Assembly: GCF_002906165.1 (NCBI RefSeq)
Contig: NZ_PPCN01000009.1
Coordinates: forward strand, 186,001 to 250,000
Source of the DNA: Roseibium marinum
GTDB lineage: Bacteria; Pseudomonadota; Alphaproteobacteria; Rhizobiales; Stappiaceae
DNA length: 64,000 nucleotides
Reading direction: 5' to 3'
Shown one piece after another: positions 18,547 to 26,965 of this stretch. Position 1 is the first letter of the stretch; each line of letters starts with the position of its first letter. The notes beneath the pieces are model-generated. The model had not been told where the DNA came from, ran no database searches, and was given only the letters and a program-made list of their open reading frames with translations. The translations under genes and the position numbers were made by a program.

Positions 18547-19026
18547 ATGACCGGAAATCATATCGCCCAGTTCAACGTCGCCCGGCTCAAATATGACATC
18601 GAGGATCCGCGGATCGCCGATTTCGTCAACAATCTCAATCGTGTGAATGCGGCCGCCGAGCGCAGCCCGGGATTTGTCTGGCGTCTGAGGGAGGAGGCTG
18701 GAGATTATACGGCCGTGGTCGATGACGATCCGATGGTCATCCCCAATCTCTCCGTCTGGGAAAACGTCGAAAGCCTTGAAAATTTTGTCTTCAAGACCGT
18801 CCACAAGCGCATCTATGAGCGGCGCACGGAATGGTTCGGGGTCATGGAGAAGATGCACCTTGTCATGTGGCCCGTGGAAAGCGGACATGAGCCCACCGTG
18901 AAGGAAGCTTGGGAAAGATTGGGTCATCTCAACGAGCACGGATCGTCCGGCCATGCCTTTGGCTGGGACCACATTCCCTCCGCCAATCTGTGGCGCTCCA
19001 CCCGCTGTGAAACTTCGGCGGCGTAA
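18547..19026 (+). CDS. DUF3291 protein inserted between paaA and paaB
   Basis: This 159-residue soluble protein matches the DUF3291 pattern: IAQFNVARLKYDIEDPRIADFVNNLNRVNAAAERSPGFVWRL, then PNLSVWENVESLENFVF and FGVMEKMHLVMWPV. Such proteins have a ferredoxin-like, antibiotic-monooxygenase-type fold, and no function is assigned. It starts 6 bases after paaA and is followed by paaB after 23 bases, so it is a member of the paa operon. Canonical paa operons run paaA-paaB directly. Its place inside the epoxidase genes suggests a role in handling the reactive epoxide or the complex itself. That is inference. Confidence 0.85.
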   Translation: MTGNHIAQFNVARLKYDIEDPRIADFVNNLNRVNAAAERSPGFVWRLREEAGDYTAVVDDDPMVIPNLSVWENVESLENFVFKTVHKRIYERRTEWFGVMEKMHLVMWPVESGHEPTVKEAWERLGHLNEHGSSGHAFGWDHIPSANLWRSTRCETSAA

Positions 19027-19049
19027 CCGGCCTTCTGGGAGAAAATACA

Positions 19050-19334
19050 ATGAAAAAGGAATGGCCGCTGTGGGAAGTGTTTATTCGCGGGCAGCATGGT
19101 CTCAATCACCGGCATGTCGGATCGCTTCATGCTCCGGACGCCGAAATGGCGATCAGGAATGCCCGCGATGTCTATACGCGCAGAAAGGAGGGAGTTTCCA
19201 TCTGGGTGGTTCCTTCCGCGCAGATAACCGCATCCGATCCCGGCGCCAGGGACGCGCTGTTCGAACCCGCGACGGACAAAATTTACCGGCACCCGAGTTT
19301 TTATGACATTCCCGATAAAGTCGGGAAAATGTGA
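19050..19334 (+). CDS. paaB: Phenylacetyl-CoA epoxidase subunit PaaB
   Basis: PaaB is the small structural subunit bridging the PaaAC heterodimers of the epoxidase. The 94-residue product has the family core: WPLWEVFIRGQHGLNHRHVGSLHAPDAEMAIRNARDVYTRRKEG, then SIWVVPSAQI. GGGAG lies upstream of the ATG. It overlaps paaC at the stop/start, so the two are translationally coupled. Confidence 0.96.
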   Translation: MKKEWPLWEVFIRGQHGLNHRHVGSLHAPDAEMAIRNARDVYTRRKEGVSIWVVPSAQITASDPGARDALFEPATDKIYRHPSFYDIPDKVGKM

Positions 19335-20110
19335 TGATCCAGGAGAGCGATCTTATCGCGAGCGATATTCTTTATGAATGGTTGCTGCGCAGAGGCGATA
19401 CCGCGCTCATTCTCGGCCACCGGGTCTCCGAATGGTGCGGCCATGCGCCGGTCCTGGAGGAAGATATCGCGCTCGCGAATATCGCGCTCGATCTGATCGG
19501 GCAGGCGCGTCTTTGGCTCGGCTATGCCGGCGAGGTGGAAGACAAGGGGCGCGGCGAGAACGAACTCGCCTTTCTGCGCGACGCCTGGGACTTCCGCAAT
19601 GTCCTGCTTGCCGAACAGCCGAACGGTGATTTCGGCAAAACCTTGATGCGGCAATTCCTGATCGATGCCTGGCAGGACGCTCTCTTGAGCGCGCTCAAGA
19701 CTTCCGCGAATGAGCGGATCGCCGAAATCGCGGTAAAAGCCGGCAAGGAAGTGACCTATCATCTCGACCGGTCCTCGGACCTGGTGATCAGGCTTGGAGA
19801 CGGTACACAGGAAAGCCATCGGCGCATGCAGGCCGCTCTGGATGCGCTCTGGCCCTATGCCGGCGAGATGTTCTCAGCCGATGCCGTCGATGAGGCGATG
19901 GCGGCGGCCGGATTGGCGCCCAACCCGCAAACGCTGAGGCCGGGCTGGGATGAAACCGTCGGAGAGGTTTTCAAGCAGGCGACCTTGACGCAGCCGCAAT
20001 CGGATTTTGCCCATAAAGGCGGCCTGACCGGCCGGCATTCGGAACATCTCGGCCATCTTCTGTCCGAGATGCAATTCCTGCAAAGGGCCTATCCGGGTGC
20101 TGCGTGGTGA
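19334..20110 (+). CDS. paaC: Phenylacetyl-CoA epoxidase subunit PaaC
   Basis: PaaC is the structural, catalytically inactive homologue of PaaA in the epoxidase complex. The product (about 258 residues) shows LGHRVSEWCGHAPVLEEDIALANIALDLIGQARLWL near the start and HLGHLLSEMQFLQRAYPGAAW at the end, both PaaC hallmarks. A GTG at 19331 is an alternative start; the ATG at 19334 overlaps the paaB stop. paaD begins 4 bases after its stop. Confidence 0.95.
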   Translation: MIQESDLIASDILYEWLLRRGDTALILGHRVSEWCGHAPVLEEDIALANIALDLIGQARLWLGYAGEVEDKGRGENELAFLRDAWDFRNVLLAEQPNGDFGKTLMRQFLIDAWQDALLSALKTSANERIAEIAVKAGKEVTYHLDRSSDLVIRLGDGTQESHRRMQAALDALWPYAGEMFSADAVDEAMAAAGLAPNPQTLRPGWDETVGEVFKQATLTQPQSDFAHKGGLTGRHSEHLGHLLSEMQFLQRAYPGAAW

Positions 20111-20114
20111 CGTG

Positions 20115-20630
20115 ATGCGGGTTTCCACGGACACGGTCTGGCAATGGCTTTCGGAAGTCCCGGATCCGGAGATCCCGGTGCTGTCCCTGACGGATCTCGG
20201 GGTCATCCGCGATGTCCGCTGGGACGAGGGAACCCTGGTGGTCACGGTGACGCCGACCTATACGGGTTGCCCGGCAACGGCGGTGATCAATCTCGACATC
20301 GAAACCAAATTGCGCTCCTGCGGCATCGCCGATCTGCGTCTTGAGCAGAAGCTGAGCCCTGCCTGGACCACAAACTGGCTAAGCGTCGAGGGCCGCGAAA
20401 AACTGCGTGAATACGGCATCGCGCCGCCAGCGGAAACACGGGGTCAGGAGGACGGGGAAACACAGGCAAGAGTCGCGAGGCTGGCCGGTCTCAAAAACCT
20501 CGTGGTCGCCTGTCCGCGCTGCGGGTCGCGGAACACGGAAAAGATCAGCCAGTTCGGTTCAACGCCCTGCAAGGCCGCATATCGTTGCCGGGCCTGTCTG
20601 GAGCCCTTCGACTATTTCAAATGCCATTAA
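20115..20630 (+). CDS. paaD: Phenylacetate-CoA oxygenase accessory protein PaaD
   Basis: PaaD is a SufT-like (DUF59/MIP18) accessory protein thought to help install Fe-S or iron centres in the epoxidase system. The 171-residue product has the DUF59 core VPDPEIPVLSLTDLGVIRDV and TPTYTGCPATAVI. A C-terminal zinc-ribbon follows (CPRCGS near residue 138 and YRCRACLEPFDYFKCH). An in-frame ATG/TTG further upstream falls inside paaC; the ATG at 20115 directly follows the paaC stop. paaE follows after 34 bases. Confidence 0.93.
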   Translation: MRVSTDTVWQWLSEVPDPEIPVLSLTDLGVIRDVRWDEGTLVVTVTPTYTGCPATAVINLDIETKLRSCGIADLRLEQKLSPAWTTNWLSVEGREKLREYGIAPPAETRGQEDGETQARVARLAGLKNLVVACPRCGSRNTEKISQFGSTPCKAAYRCRACLEPFDYFKCH

Positions 20631-20664
20631 CCGCAAGTCCACTGCTGTTTCCGGGAGGAACGCC

Positions 20665-21738
20665 ATGTCACGCTTTCATGCACTGACCGTCACGGAGGTG
20701 GTGCCGGATACGCGCGACAGCGTCATCGTGACCCTGCGGCCGCGACCGGAAGACGAGGATATCTTCCGTTTCACCCAGGGCCAGTATCTCACCTTCCGCC
20801 GCGATTTCGATGGCCATGAGGTCCGCCGCTGCTATTCGATCTGTGCCGGAACCGGAGAAGGCGCCTTGAAGGTGGGGATCAAGCGGGTCGATGGCGGGGC
20901 GTTTTCCTGCTGGGCCAATGAAAACCTCAAGCCGGGCGACACGGTCGAGGCCATGCCGCCGCTCGGAAGTTTCTTCGCGCCGCTCGAACCGGATAGGGCG
21001 AAGTTCTATCTTGGATTTGCCGGCGGTTCCGGTGTCACGCCCGTTCTGTCGATCCTGAAAACGGTGCTGGCCTGCGAGCCGGGCTCCCAGTTCACGCTGA
21101 TTTACGCCAATCGCCAGGTTTCCTCGATCATGTTCCGCGAGGAACTGGAAGGTCTCAAGAACAGATATCTGGGCCGCCTGCAGATCATTCACATCCTGAA
21201 GAGCGACGCGCAGGACACCGACCTGTTTTCCGGTCGGGTCGACGAGCGCAAGCTCGACGAACTGCTCGAAACCCTGATCGACCCCGAGGATATCGATCTG
21301 GCGTTCCTGTGCGGGCCGCACGGCATGATGGAAACGGTGCGTCAGGGGCTTGAAAGACACGGCGTTGCCACGGACCGGATCAAGCAGGAACTTTTCAAGT
21401 CCGACCAACCTGGCCGTCTTCCAGTCAATCAGGCCGCAATTGCCTCCGAAGAAAAATCCAGGGAAGCCGACCTGAAGCTGACCCTCGATGGCACCACGCG
21501 GGACATTCACATGGAGCCCGGTGAGAGCATTCTTCAGGCCGCTCACAGGAACAATATCGATGCGCCATATTCCTGCTGCGCCGGTGTCTGTTCGACCTGC
21601 CGTGGCAGACTGCTGGAGGGGGAAGTCGAAATGGCGGCCAATCACGCGCTTGAGGACGATGAAATCCGCGACGGTTACATCCTGACCTGTCAGTCCCGCC
21701 CACTCACCAAACGCCTTGTTCTCACCTACGACGCCTGA
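20665..21738 (+). CDS. paaE: Phenylacetyl-CoA epoxidase reductase subunit PaaE
   Basis: PaaE passes electrons from NAD(P)H to the di-iron epoxidase. The 357-residue product has an FAD-binding part (GQYLTFRRDFDGHEVRRCYSIC), an NAD(P)-binding part (LGFAGGSGVTPVLSILK), and LAFLCGPHGMMETV. The C-terminal 2Fe-2S ferredoxin domain has cysteines in APYSCCAGVCSTCRGRLLEG and, further on, in ILTCQSRP. The start at 20665 has GGGAGGAA 6 bases upstream. The frame is open upstream but overlaps paaD. Confidence 0.95.
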   Translation: MSRFHALTVTEVVPDTRDSVIVTLRPRPEDEDIFRFTQGQYLTFRRDFDGHEVRRCYSICAGTGEGALKVGIKRVDGGAFSCWANENLKPGDTVEAMPPLGSFFAPLEPDRAKFYLGFAGGSGVTPVLSILKTVLACEPGSQFTLIYANRQVSSIMFREELEGLKNRYLGRLQIIHILKSDAQDTDLFSGRVDERKLDELLETLIDPEDIDLAFLCGPHGMMETVRQGLERHGVATDRIKQELFKSDQPGRLPVNQAAIASEEKSREADLKLTLDGTTRDIHMEPGESILQAAHRNNIDAPYSCCAGVCSTCRGRLLEGEVEMAANHALEDDEIRDGYILTCQSRPLTKRLVLTYDA

Positions 21739-21796
21739 ACACAGGGGGACGGTTTCCGTACCCTGAGGTCTTCAATCTTCAGACTGGATTTGCTTC

Positions 21797-23851
21797 ATGA
21801 CTTTGGTCACACAAAACGTGCGCGTTCTGGAAAGCTGGCTGGCCGGACGCTGGCAAACCGGGAAAGGCGAGGGCAAGGCGCTTCTCGACGCCTCGACTGG
21901 CAAACCTGTCGCCAGCATCGATGCCTCCGGTCTCGATTTGGGCGAAGCGCTTGCCTATGGCCGGGAGGTCGGCGGCAAGGCTCTTCGAAAGATGACCTAT
22001 CATGAGCGCGCGCTGATGCTGAAGACGCTGGCGCAATCGCTGATGGAGAACAAGGAGCTTTTCTATGAGGAGAGCTTTGCAACCGGCGCAACCCGCAAGG
22101 ACAGCTGGATCGACATTGAGGGCGGCATAGGGACGCTCTTCGCCTTCTCATCCAAGGCCCGCCGGGAGATGCCGAACACGAGGGTATTCGTGGAAGGCGC
22201 GGTTGAACCGCTCTCCCGGGACGACACGTTTTCAGGACAGCATATCCTGTCGGCCTTGCGCGGAACTGCCGTCCATATCAATGCGTTCAACTTTCCTTGC
22301 TGGGGCATGCTGGAAAAGGTCGCCCCCGCTTTAATCGCGGGCGTTCCCTGTCTGGTGAAGCCAGCCAGCCAGACCGCCTATGTGACGGAACGCATGGTGC
22401 GGCATATACAGGAAAGCGGAATCCTGCCGGACGGAGCGCTGCAGCTGCTTTGCGGATCGGCCGGAGATCTCATCGATCATGTCAGCGATCAGGACGTGGT
22501 GACCTTCACCGGGTCCGCCTCGACCGGCCAGATGCTGCGTGGTCATCCGGCGATCATCCGCAATTCGGTCCGCTTCACCATGGAAGCCGACAGTCTGAAT
22601 GCAGCCGTCCTGGGCCCGGATGCAAAACCGGGCGAACCGGAATTCGATCTGTTCGTCAAGGAAGTCGTTAGGGAAATGACGGCCAAGGCCGGCCAAAAAT
22701 GCACCGCGATCCGGCGCATCTTCGTTCCAAGGGCATCTGTTTCCGCCGTCGCGGAGGCTCTCAACCAGCGATTTGCCCGTCAAGTGATCGGCGATCCCCG
22801 GCAGGAAACCGTGACCATGGGGCCCTTGGCGTCACTCGGCCAACGGCAGGAGGTTCTGGAACGTGTCGCGGACCTCAAGACCGAAGCCGAGGTGATTTCT
22901 CCAGACACGGGGGCTTTTCCGGAAGAGGGCGCTTTCGCATCACCCATTCTGCTTCATTGCGATAAGCCGCTTTCCTCGGACGCCGTGCACTCGGTTGAAG
23001 CTTTCGGACCGGTGGCGACACTCATGCCTTATGACGATCTGGAGGAAGCTGTCGATCTGACCCGCAAGGGCAAGGGTTCGCTTGTCGCCTCGGTCTTCAC
23101 CAATGATCCCTCCGTGGCGGAGGAAATGGTCCTCGGCATGGCACCGTTCCACGGGCGCGTGATGATCGGCAACCGTCAGAGCGCCAAATCTTCCACCGGG
23201 CATGGGTCTCCCTTGCCGATGCTGGTTCATGGCGGGCCCGGCCGGGCCGGGGGCGGGGAGGAACTTGGCGGTATCAGGGCCATCAAACACTATATGCAGC
23301 GCACCGCCATTCAGGGAGCGCCCGAGTTTTTGGGTGCAGTAACGGGCAGATGGGTCGCCGGTGCTCCAGGGCACGCTGACAGCCGCCATCCGTTCCGCAA
23401 ATCTCTGTCGGAACTCAGGACCGGCGACCGGCTGACAACGAAGTCCCGGACCGTGACGCTGGAGGATATCGAACATTTCGCCGAATTCACCGGCGATACG
23501 TTCTATGCCCATATGGATGAAGACGCGGCAAGGCGGAACCCGTTCTTCGAAGGCCGCGTTGCGCACGGTTATCTCATCGTCTCCTTCGCCGCGGGGCTTT
23601 TTGTCGATCCGGATGAGGGTCCGGTCCTTGCCAATTACGGCGTCGACAATCTGCGATTTCTCACGCCTGTGAATGCCGGAGACGACCTGAAGGTTCAGCT
23701 CACGGCCAAGGAAATCTCACCGCGCATTTCAGCCGACTACGGCGAAGTCCGATGGGATTGCCAGGTCAGCAACCAGAAGGACGAGCCGGTCGCGCTCTAT
23801 GACGTTCTGACCCTGGTTGCGAAGGAATGGCCGGAGAACAGGACGTCGTAA
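21797..23851 (+). CDS. paaZ: Bifunctional oxepin-CoA hydrolase/aldehyde dehydrogenase PaaZ
   Basis: PaaZ opens the oxepin-CoA ring (hydratase domain) and oxidises the resulting aldehyde (dehydrogenase domain). The 684-residue fusion has an ALDH module at about 1-520, with the catalytic cysteine near residue 302 in AGQKCTAIRRIF. A MaoC-type hydratase domain occupies about 535-680 (DTFYAHMDEDAARRNPFFEGRVAHGYLI). Full length and order are canonical. It follows paaE after 58 bases without an obvious terminator. paaF, paaH and paaJ for the later steps are absent from this window. Confidence 0.95.
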   Translation: MTLVTQNVRVLESWLAGRWQTGKGEGKALLDASTGKPVASIDASGLDLGEALAYGREVGGKALRKMTYHERALMLKTLAQSLMENKELFYEESFATGATRKDSWIDIEGGIGTLFAFSSKARREMPNTRVFVEGAVEPLSRDDTFSGQHILSALRGTAVHINAFNFPCWGMLEKVAPALIAGVPCLVKPASQTAYVTERMVRHIQESGILPDGALQLLCGSAGDLIDHVSDQDVVTFTGSASTGQMLRGHPAIIRNSVRFTMEADSLNAAVLGPDAKPGEPEFDLFVKEVVREMTAKAGQKCTAIRRIFVPRASVSAVAEALNQRFARQVIGDPRQETVTMGPLASLGQRQEVLERVADLKTEAEVISPDTGAFPEEGAFASPILLHCDKPLSSDAVHSVEAFGPVATLMPYDDLEEAVDLTRKGKGSLVASVFTNDPSVAEEMVLGMAPFHGRVMIGNRQSAKSSTGHGSPLPMLVHGGPGRAGGGEELGGIRAIKHYMQRTAIQGAPEFLGAVTGRWVAGAPGHADSRHPFRKSLSELRTGDRLTTKSRTVTLEDIEHFAEFTGDTFYAHMDEDAARRNPFFEGRVAHGYLIVSFAAGLFVDPDEGPVLANYGVDNLRFLTPVNAGDDLKVQLTAKEISPRISADYGEVRWDCQVSNQKDEPVALYDVLTLVAKEWPENRTS

Positions 23852-23930
23852 GGAAGTTGCGAGCGGACCTTGACCGGATTTCGAACGGATGTTCCCGGGA
23901 ACTTTTTCCTCTCTGGCGGGTTGAGCCTGC

Positions 23931-24254
23931 ATGAATACAAGGATCTACAAGCTCACCCCCGTGGCCGCCGAATGGGATCCGAATTGGGATCTTGCGGAAA
24001 ATCAGGGCGAAGTGATCGTCCGGGCGCAATCGCCGGCGGACGCCCGCGTTGTGGCCAGCGAGGCCGAACCGGACTTTCTGGACAGCGGCGGCAAGCCTGC
24101 GGAGGGCTCCTCGACAAGGGATGCCAGCGCCTTCCGCGATGAAAAGCTATATGCCGTGGCGGAGATCGACAGCAGCGGATTTCCTGCCGAAGGCCCGCGT
24201 GAATTGCTTGCAGGATCGATCGCCAATCCGCTCAAAACCGGGCAGTCGACCTGA
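23931..24254 (+). CDS. Hypothetical acidic protein at the end of the paa operon
   Basis: This 107-residue protein starts MNTRIYKLTPVAAEWDPNWDL and contains ARVVASEAEPDFLD and SAFRDEKLYAVAEID. It is acidic, has no membrane segment and no domain I can name. Its composition and codon use match its neighbours, and it lies 79 bases after paaZ in the same direction. It directly abuts the stop of convergent paaK. It looks real and probably co-transcribed with paaZ, but no function can be given. Confidence 0.6.
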   Translation: MNTRIYKLTPVAAEWDPNWDLAENQGEVIVRAQSPADARVVASEAEPDFLDSGGKPAEGSSTRDASAFRDEKLYAVAEIDSSGFPAEGPRELLAGSIANPLKTGQST

Positions 24255-25565
24255 TCAGTTCTTCGGCCGGTTGTCCACCACGCGCTTGGCCTTGCCCGCG
24301 GAGCGTTCGACCGCGCCGGGTTCGGTAATGTCGATCATGGCGGACACGCCGACGACGCTCTTGATGTGATGGGCAAGTTCCTTTTCGGAGGCCTTGCGCT
24401 GTTCGCCGGAGGCGGCTGTAGGCAGGGCCTCCACATGCACAGTCATGACATCCAGCCGGTTGGCCTTGTCGAGTTCGATCTGGAAATGCGGTGAGAGCCC
24501 CGCGCATTTGAGGATCTGCTCCTCGATCTGGGTCGGAAAGACGTTCACACCTCTCAGGATGATCATGTCGTCGGACCGGCCGGTGACCTTCTCCATCCGC
24601 CGCATGGACCGGGCCGTACCCGGCAAGAGCCGGGTCAGGTCGCGCGTGCGGTATCGGATCATCGGCAGGCCCTCCTTGGTGAGGGTGGTGAACACCAGTT
24701 CGCCGATTTCCCCGTCGGGCAGCACCTCGCCCGTCTCCGGGTCGATGATTTCCGGATAAAAATGGTCTTCCCAGATATGCAGTCCGTCCTTGGTCTCCAC
24801 ACATTCGTTGGCAACGCCGGGACCGAGAATTTCCGACAGTCCGTAAATATCGACGGCATGCATGTCGAAGGCCTGCTCGATTTCCCGGCGCATGGAATTT
24901 GTCCAGGGCTCCGCCCCGAAAATACCTGCGGCGAGCGAACTTTCCCTCGGATCGATCCCCTGGTGGCGGAACTCGTCCAGAATGGATAGCAGATAGGACG
25001 GCGTCACCATGATGATGCGGGGTTTGAAATCCTGGATCAGGGTCACCTGGCGCTCCGTCATGCCACCCGAAACGGGAATGACGGTGCAACCAAGCTTTTC
25101 CGCGCCGTAATGCGCGCCGAGCCCACCGGTGAAAAGGCCGTAGCCATAGGCGACATGGATGATGTCGCCGGCGCGGCCCCCGGCGGCGCGGATGGAGCGG
25201 GCCACGAGGTTGGCCCACATTTCGATATCGTTTGCCGTATACCCAACCACGGTCGGTTTGCCGGTGGTTCCAGAAGACGCGTGAATACGCACGATCTTGT
25301 CGCGCGGAACCGCGAACAACCCGAAAGGATAGTGATCCCTGAGGTCGGCCTTTGTCGTGAAGGGAAACCTGGAGAGATCGCTCAAGGTCCTCAGGTCGGA
25401 GGGGTGAACGCCTATTTCGTCAAATTTTTCCCTGTAAAAGGGAACGTTTTCATAGGCATGGGTGAGGGACCATTTCAGCCGCTCCAGTTGCAGCGCGCAG
25501 AGTTCGTCCCTGGATGCCGTTTCTACAGGTTCCAGATCACCGGGCCGCGGAGCCAGATCTTCCAT
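24255..25565 (-). CDS. paaK: Phenylacetate-CoA ligase PaaK
   Basis: PaaK activates phenylacetate with ATP and CoA, the entry step of the pathway and the source of the PaaX inducer. The 436-residue product has the AMP-binding loop HASSGTTGKPTVVGYT near residue 97 and YGLSEILGPGVANEC. It also has ILRGVNVFPTQIEEQIL near residue 345, typical of PaaK. GGGAGGA precedes the ATG. It is the last gene of a minus-strand paaG-paaI-paaK unit, with paaI 39 bases upstream. Confidence 0.96.
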   Translation of the reverse strand: MEDLAPRPGDLEPVETASRDELCALQLERLKWSLTHAYENVPFYREKFDEIGVHPSDLRTLSDLSRFPFTTKADLRDHYPFGLFAVPRDKIVRIHASSGTTGKPTVVGYTANDIEMWANLVARSIRAAGGRAGDIIHVAYGYGLFTGGLGAHYGAEKLGCTVIPVSGGMTERQVTLIQDFKPRIIMVTPSYLLSILDEFRHQGIDPRESSLAAGIFGAEPWTNSMRREIEQAFDMHAVDIYGLSEILGPGVANECVETKDGLHIWEDHFYPEIIDPETGEVLPDGEIGELVFTTLTKEGLPMIRYRTRDLTRLLPGTARSMRRMEKVTGRSDDMIILRGVNVFPTQIEEQILKCAGLSPHFQIELDKANRLDVMTVHVEALPTAASGEQRKASEKELAHHIKSVVGVSAMIDITEPGAVERSAGKAKRVVDNRPKN

Positions 25566-25604
25566 GATGTCCTCCCAAAAGCCGGACGCATTGGTCCGTC
25601 TCTC

Positions 25605-26030
25605 CTAGTCAGGCAATATCGTGCCTTTTGTTGTTCTTGAATTGCCGCGGAACTCGGCAATCGTATCTCCGTCCTGATTTTCGATCGTCACATCGTAAAG
25701 CCCGGACCGGCCCTTCCGGGACCGCTCGCGCGCGGTGGCCGTAAGCCGGTCGCCCAGATGCGCGGGCGCAAGAAAGCTGATCGCGCACTGCTGCGCGACC
25801 GTAATCTGATTGTAGGTATTGCAGGCGAATGCAAAGGCGCTGTCGGCGAGAGTGAAGATATAGCCGCCGTGACAGATGCCGTGTCCGTTGGTCATGCTTT
25901 TGGAAACGGTAACCGACATCACCGAATGGCCAGGAGCGACATGGTCGAGGCTGAGGCCAAGGTCCCGCGAGGCGGTGTCCTGCGACCACATGCGCTCCGC
26001 ACAGGCCGTGGCAAGTTCTTCATGCGTCAT
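25605..26030 (-). CDS. paaI: Hydroxyphenylacetyl-CoA thioesterase PaaI
   Basis: PaaI is a hot-dog-fold thioesterase that rescues CoA from dead-end intermediates of the pathway. The 141-residue product has NGHGICHGGYIFTLADSAFAFACNTYN, which includes the catalytic HGG...D pattern, followed by AQQCAISFLAPAHLGDRL. Its position between paaG and paaK is standard. It starts 20 bases after paaG ends. Confidence 0.94.
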   Translation of the reverse strand: MTHEELATACAERMWSQDTASRDLGLSLDHVAPGHSVMSVTVSKSMTNGHGICHGGYIFTLADSAFAFACNTYNQITVAQQCAISFLAPAHLGDRLTATARERSRKGRSGLYDVTIENQDGDTIAEFRGNSRTTKGTILPD

Positions 26031-26050
26031 TCAAGTCTCCGAAGGATATC

Positions 26051-26845
26051 TCAGGAACCGGAGAACCGGGCATGGCGCTTTTCGAGAAAGGCAGCGACAC
26101 CTTCCCGGTAATCGGCTGTTTTTCCCGCCACCCGCTGGGCATCGCGTTCCGCATCCAGATGCCGGTCGAGCGGCTGGACAGACGCATCCTGAATGAGCTG
26201 TTTTGTCAGCGCCAGGCCCTTGGTCGCGCCGCCGGCAAGTTGCGCGGTGAACGTTTTGGCTTCCTTGAGGAGTTCCATGTCGGGAACCGCCTTCCAGATG
26301 AGACCCCAGCTTACCGCTGTTTCGGCATTGAGCGGTTCGCCCGTCATCGCCAGCGCCTTGGCGCGCGCTTCTCCGATCAGCCGCGGCAGGAACCATGTGC
26401 CACCGGAATCGGGCACCAGTCCGATTTTGGAAAATGCCTGGATAAATCTTGCCGAATGAGCCGCAAGGACGATGTCGCAGGCCAGCGCGATATTCGCACC
26501 GGCCCCGGCGGCGACCCCGTTGACGGCGCAGACGACGGGTTTCGGCAGCGCCCGGATCTGGCGCACCAGCGGATTATAGAGGGTTTCAAGCGTATGCCCC
26601 AGATCGGGCGCTTCGTTCCCGCCCCGCATGTCCCGGTCCGAAAGATCCTGGCCGGCGCAAAAGGCCCGTCCGGCGCCCGTCAACAGAACGGCGCGAATGT
26701 CGTCATGCGACTGCGCCTCGCTCAGACACTGGCGCAATTCATGATGCATGGTTTCGTTGAAGGCGTTCAGCCGGTCCGGGCGGTTGAGCGTAATGAGGAG
26801 AAATCCGTCCTGCCGCTCCGCCAGCACCGTTTGTGTGTCAGCCAT
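26051..26845 (-). CDS. paaG: Phenylacetate-pathway enoyl-CoA isomerase PaaG
   Basis: PaaG isomerises ring-epoxyphenylacetyl-CoA to the oxepin and acts again in the beta-oxidation-like part. The 264-residue crotonase-family product has AGRAFCAGQDLSDRDM and VNGVAAGAGANIALACDIVLAA (oxyanion-hole glycines), and FSKIGLVPDSGGTWFLPRLIG. An upstream in-frame GTG (26866) falls in the candidate operator. The ATG at 26845 with GGGAGGAG just before it is the better start; that element matches the CCUCCUCCC complement at 8 of 9 positions. Confidence 0.94.
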   Translation of the reverse strand: MADTQTVLAERQDGFLLITLNRPDRLNAFNETMHHELRQCLSEAQSHDDIRAVLLTGAGRAFCAGQDLSDRDMRGGNEAPDLGHTLETLYNPLVRQIRALPKPVVCAVNGVAAGAGANIALACDIVLAAHSARFIQAFSKIGLVPDSGGTWFLPRLIGEARAKALAMTGEPLNAETAVSWGLIWKAVPDMELLKEAKTFTAQLAGGATKGLALTKQLIQDASVQPLDRHLDAERDAQRVAGKTADYREGVAAFLEKRHARFSGS

Positions 26846-26859
26846 TCGCTCCTCCCAAA

Positions 26860-26900
26860 GCGTCACAAGTTTTTATGAAAGTACCTGATTTATGTGACAT
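26860..26900. promoter_or_regulatory. Candidate PaaX operator in front of paaG
   Basis: TCACA (26863-26867) and TGTGA (26893-26897) are 25 bases apart, within GCGTCACAA...TATGTGA. The spacing and half-sites are identical to the site in front of paaA. It lies between the SDR stop and the paaG ribosome-binding site, so bound repressor would block the paaG-paaI-paaK promoter. Confidence 0.65.
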
Positions 26901-26965
26901 TAATGCACGGCGGACGTCTCCGGTCAAAGACGGAATGCATCTTTTTTCGTCCCAGCTGTGCCGGA

